Shown: in pieces, positions 21,159-21,588 of the stretch
Numbering within the stretch: the first letter of the stretch is position 1
Layout: every line of letters begins with the position of its first letter
Source of the DNA: a virus
Reading direction: 5' to 3' (one strand)
Length of the DNA: 21,588 nt
IMG/VR virus record: IMGVR_UViG_3300018916_000015
Span: 1-21,588 of that record
The notes under the pieces: generated by a model
The model's database searches: none
Told to the model about the DNA's origin: nothing
Seen by the model: only the letters and a program-made list of their open reading frames with translations
Position numbers and translations under genes: made by a program

Positions 21159-21514
21159 TGTGAAACCTCCTTTGATTGTGTACTATTGAAGCTTTGAATG
21201 ACTCTAAAACCGACAAGTCCTGATGTTGAAACCAAAAGACAGAAGATAGTTAACAAGCAGAGTTGTCCTATTAAATCTTCATTCAAAATTTGAAATCTCT
21301 GACGGGACTTATTCGCTTCTCGTTGCATTTGATGAGCCAGTCGCATTGTCTCGTATCTTAGAAGCCAGTCATCTTCCTCTAAGTTATCTTCATCAAAAAT
21401 AGACCGAACAATGCCATTATCTATAAAATAATTAGCATTTATAGATCCGTCCACTACCCCGGTTGTCTTCTTCAAATGAGGTAATTTGAGATTGCTTTGA
21501 CGAGTCTTTATCAT
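21155..21514 (-). CDS. Single-pass membrane protein (119 aa)
   Basis: The product has a polar, acidic N-terminal 80 residues (FDEDNLEEDDWLLRYETMRL then a basic helix HQMQREANKSRQRFQIL) and one membrane helix at about 84-106 (GQLCLLTIFCLLVSTSGLVG), with a short polar C-terminus. It is likely C-terminally anchored with a cytoplasmic head. The first 83 nt overlap the end of the upstream partial gene; a later GTG around residue 21 would reduce the overlap. Its stop overlaps the next start (ATGA). No family is recognised. Confidence 0.65.
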   Translation of the reverse strand: MIKTRQSNLKLPHLKKTTGVVDGSINANYFIDNGIVRSIFDEDNLEEDDWLLRYETMRLAHQMQREANKSRQRFQILNEDLIGQLCLLTIFCLLVSTSGLVGFRVIQSFNSTQSKEVSQ

Positions 21515-21588
21515 TTGGTTTAGTCCCAGCGAGGGTACAAAAGCTAATTAGTATGAACCCTGTCAGCAAGGCAAGCAAGATTCTATTT
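21432..21588 (-). CDS. Partial gene with signal peptide or lipoprotein-like start, cut by window edge
   Basis: Reading leftward from the window edge, the frame starting at 21587 is open for 51 codons: NRILLALLTGFILISFCTLA, then a polar tail (GTKPNDKDSSKQSQITS) ending in YKC and TAA at 21434-21432. The start codon would be just beyond the edge. A basic residue followed by a hydrophobic core and a Cys looks like an export signal; the residues before Cys (ISF) are not an ideal lipobox. It overlaps the next gene by 83 nt, which lowers confidence. If real, it puts an exported protein at the head of the membrane operon. Confidence 0.45.
   Translation of the reverse strand, partial: NRILLALLTGFILISFCTLAGTKPNDKDSSKQSQITSFEEDNRGSGRIYKC

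Overview
The window looks like a temperate cyanophage, prophage or phage-plasmid from a cyanobacterium. The palindrome GCGATCGC (HIP1, a cyanobacterial genome signature) occurs four times (near 4888, 10085, 13726 and 15410), many more than chance predicts at about 40% GC. Virion genes (terminase, portal, coat) sit beside control genes (HTH repressor, BRO-N antirepressor), a ParB-like protein and a long opposite-strand operon built around a membrane-anchored P-loop ATPase. I see no tRNA, rRNA, integrase, CRISPR array, transposase or recognisable tail gene.

Left part (1-10440): a packaging and head module reads on the + strand: possible small terminase, large terminase, unknown gene, portal, a gene overlapping the portal by 317 nt, two small low-complexity proteins, the major coat protein (split by a +1 frameshift near 7270), then four small head or connector-type genes ending at hairpins. 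Three minus-strand genes interrupt it at 2249-3413: a low-affinity iron permease family membrane protein, a helical protein and an HTH regulator. They have their own promoter and terminator signals and look like a moron insertion.

Middle part (10441-16300): two unknown minus-strand genes, then a gene-free stretch of about 800 bp holding three imperfect ~200-bp tandem repeats with G-runs, C-runs, TTAAAC words and one TATAC-NNN-GTATA palindrome each (candidate replication origin or partition site). Next come a BRO-N protein, a small unknown, a ParB-like protein, a VRR-NUC-type nuclease and another unknown. A three-gene overlapping set follows: small membrane protein, FHA-domain protein and membrane-anchored coiled-coil protein. 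Most of these transcription units end in clear hairpins.

Right part (16329-21588): at least thirteen tightly packed minus-strand genes run leftward from the window's right edge, many with 4-nt ATGA overlaps. They encode a signal-peptide protein (partial), a single-pass membrane protein, a soluble protein with a near-perfect ribosome binding site, three very small membrane proteins (51, 55 and 95 aa), a helical protein, a 508-aa ATPase with two N-terminal membrane helices, an HNH nuclease, two small unknowns, a ribbon-helix-helix protein and an unknown. This is the best candidate here for an undescribed system: it resembles a compact membrane DNA-translocation or assembly machine. Functions not tied to named motifs are inference.
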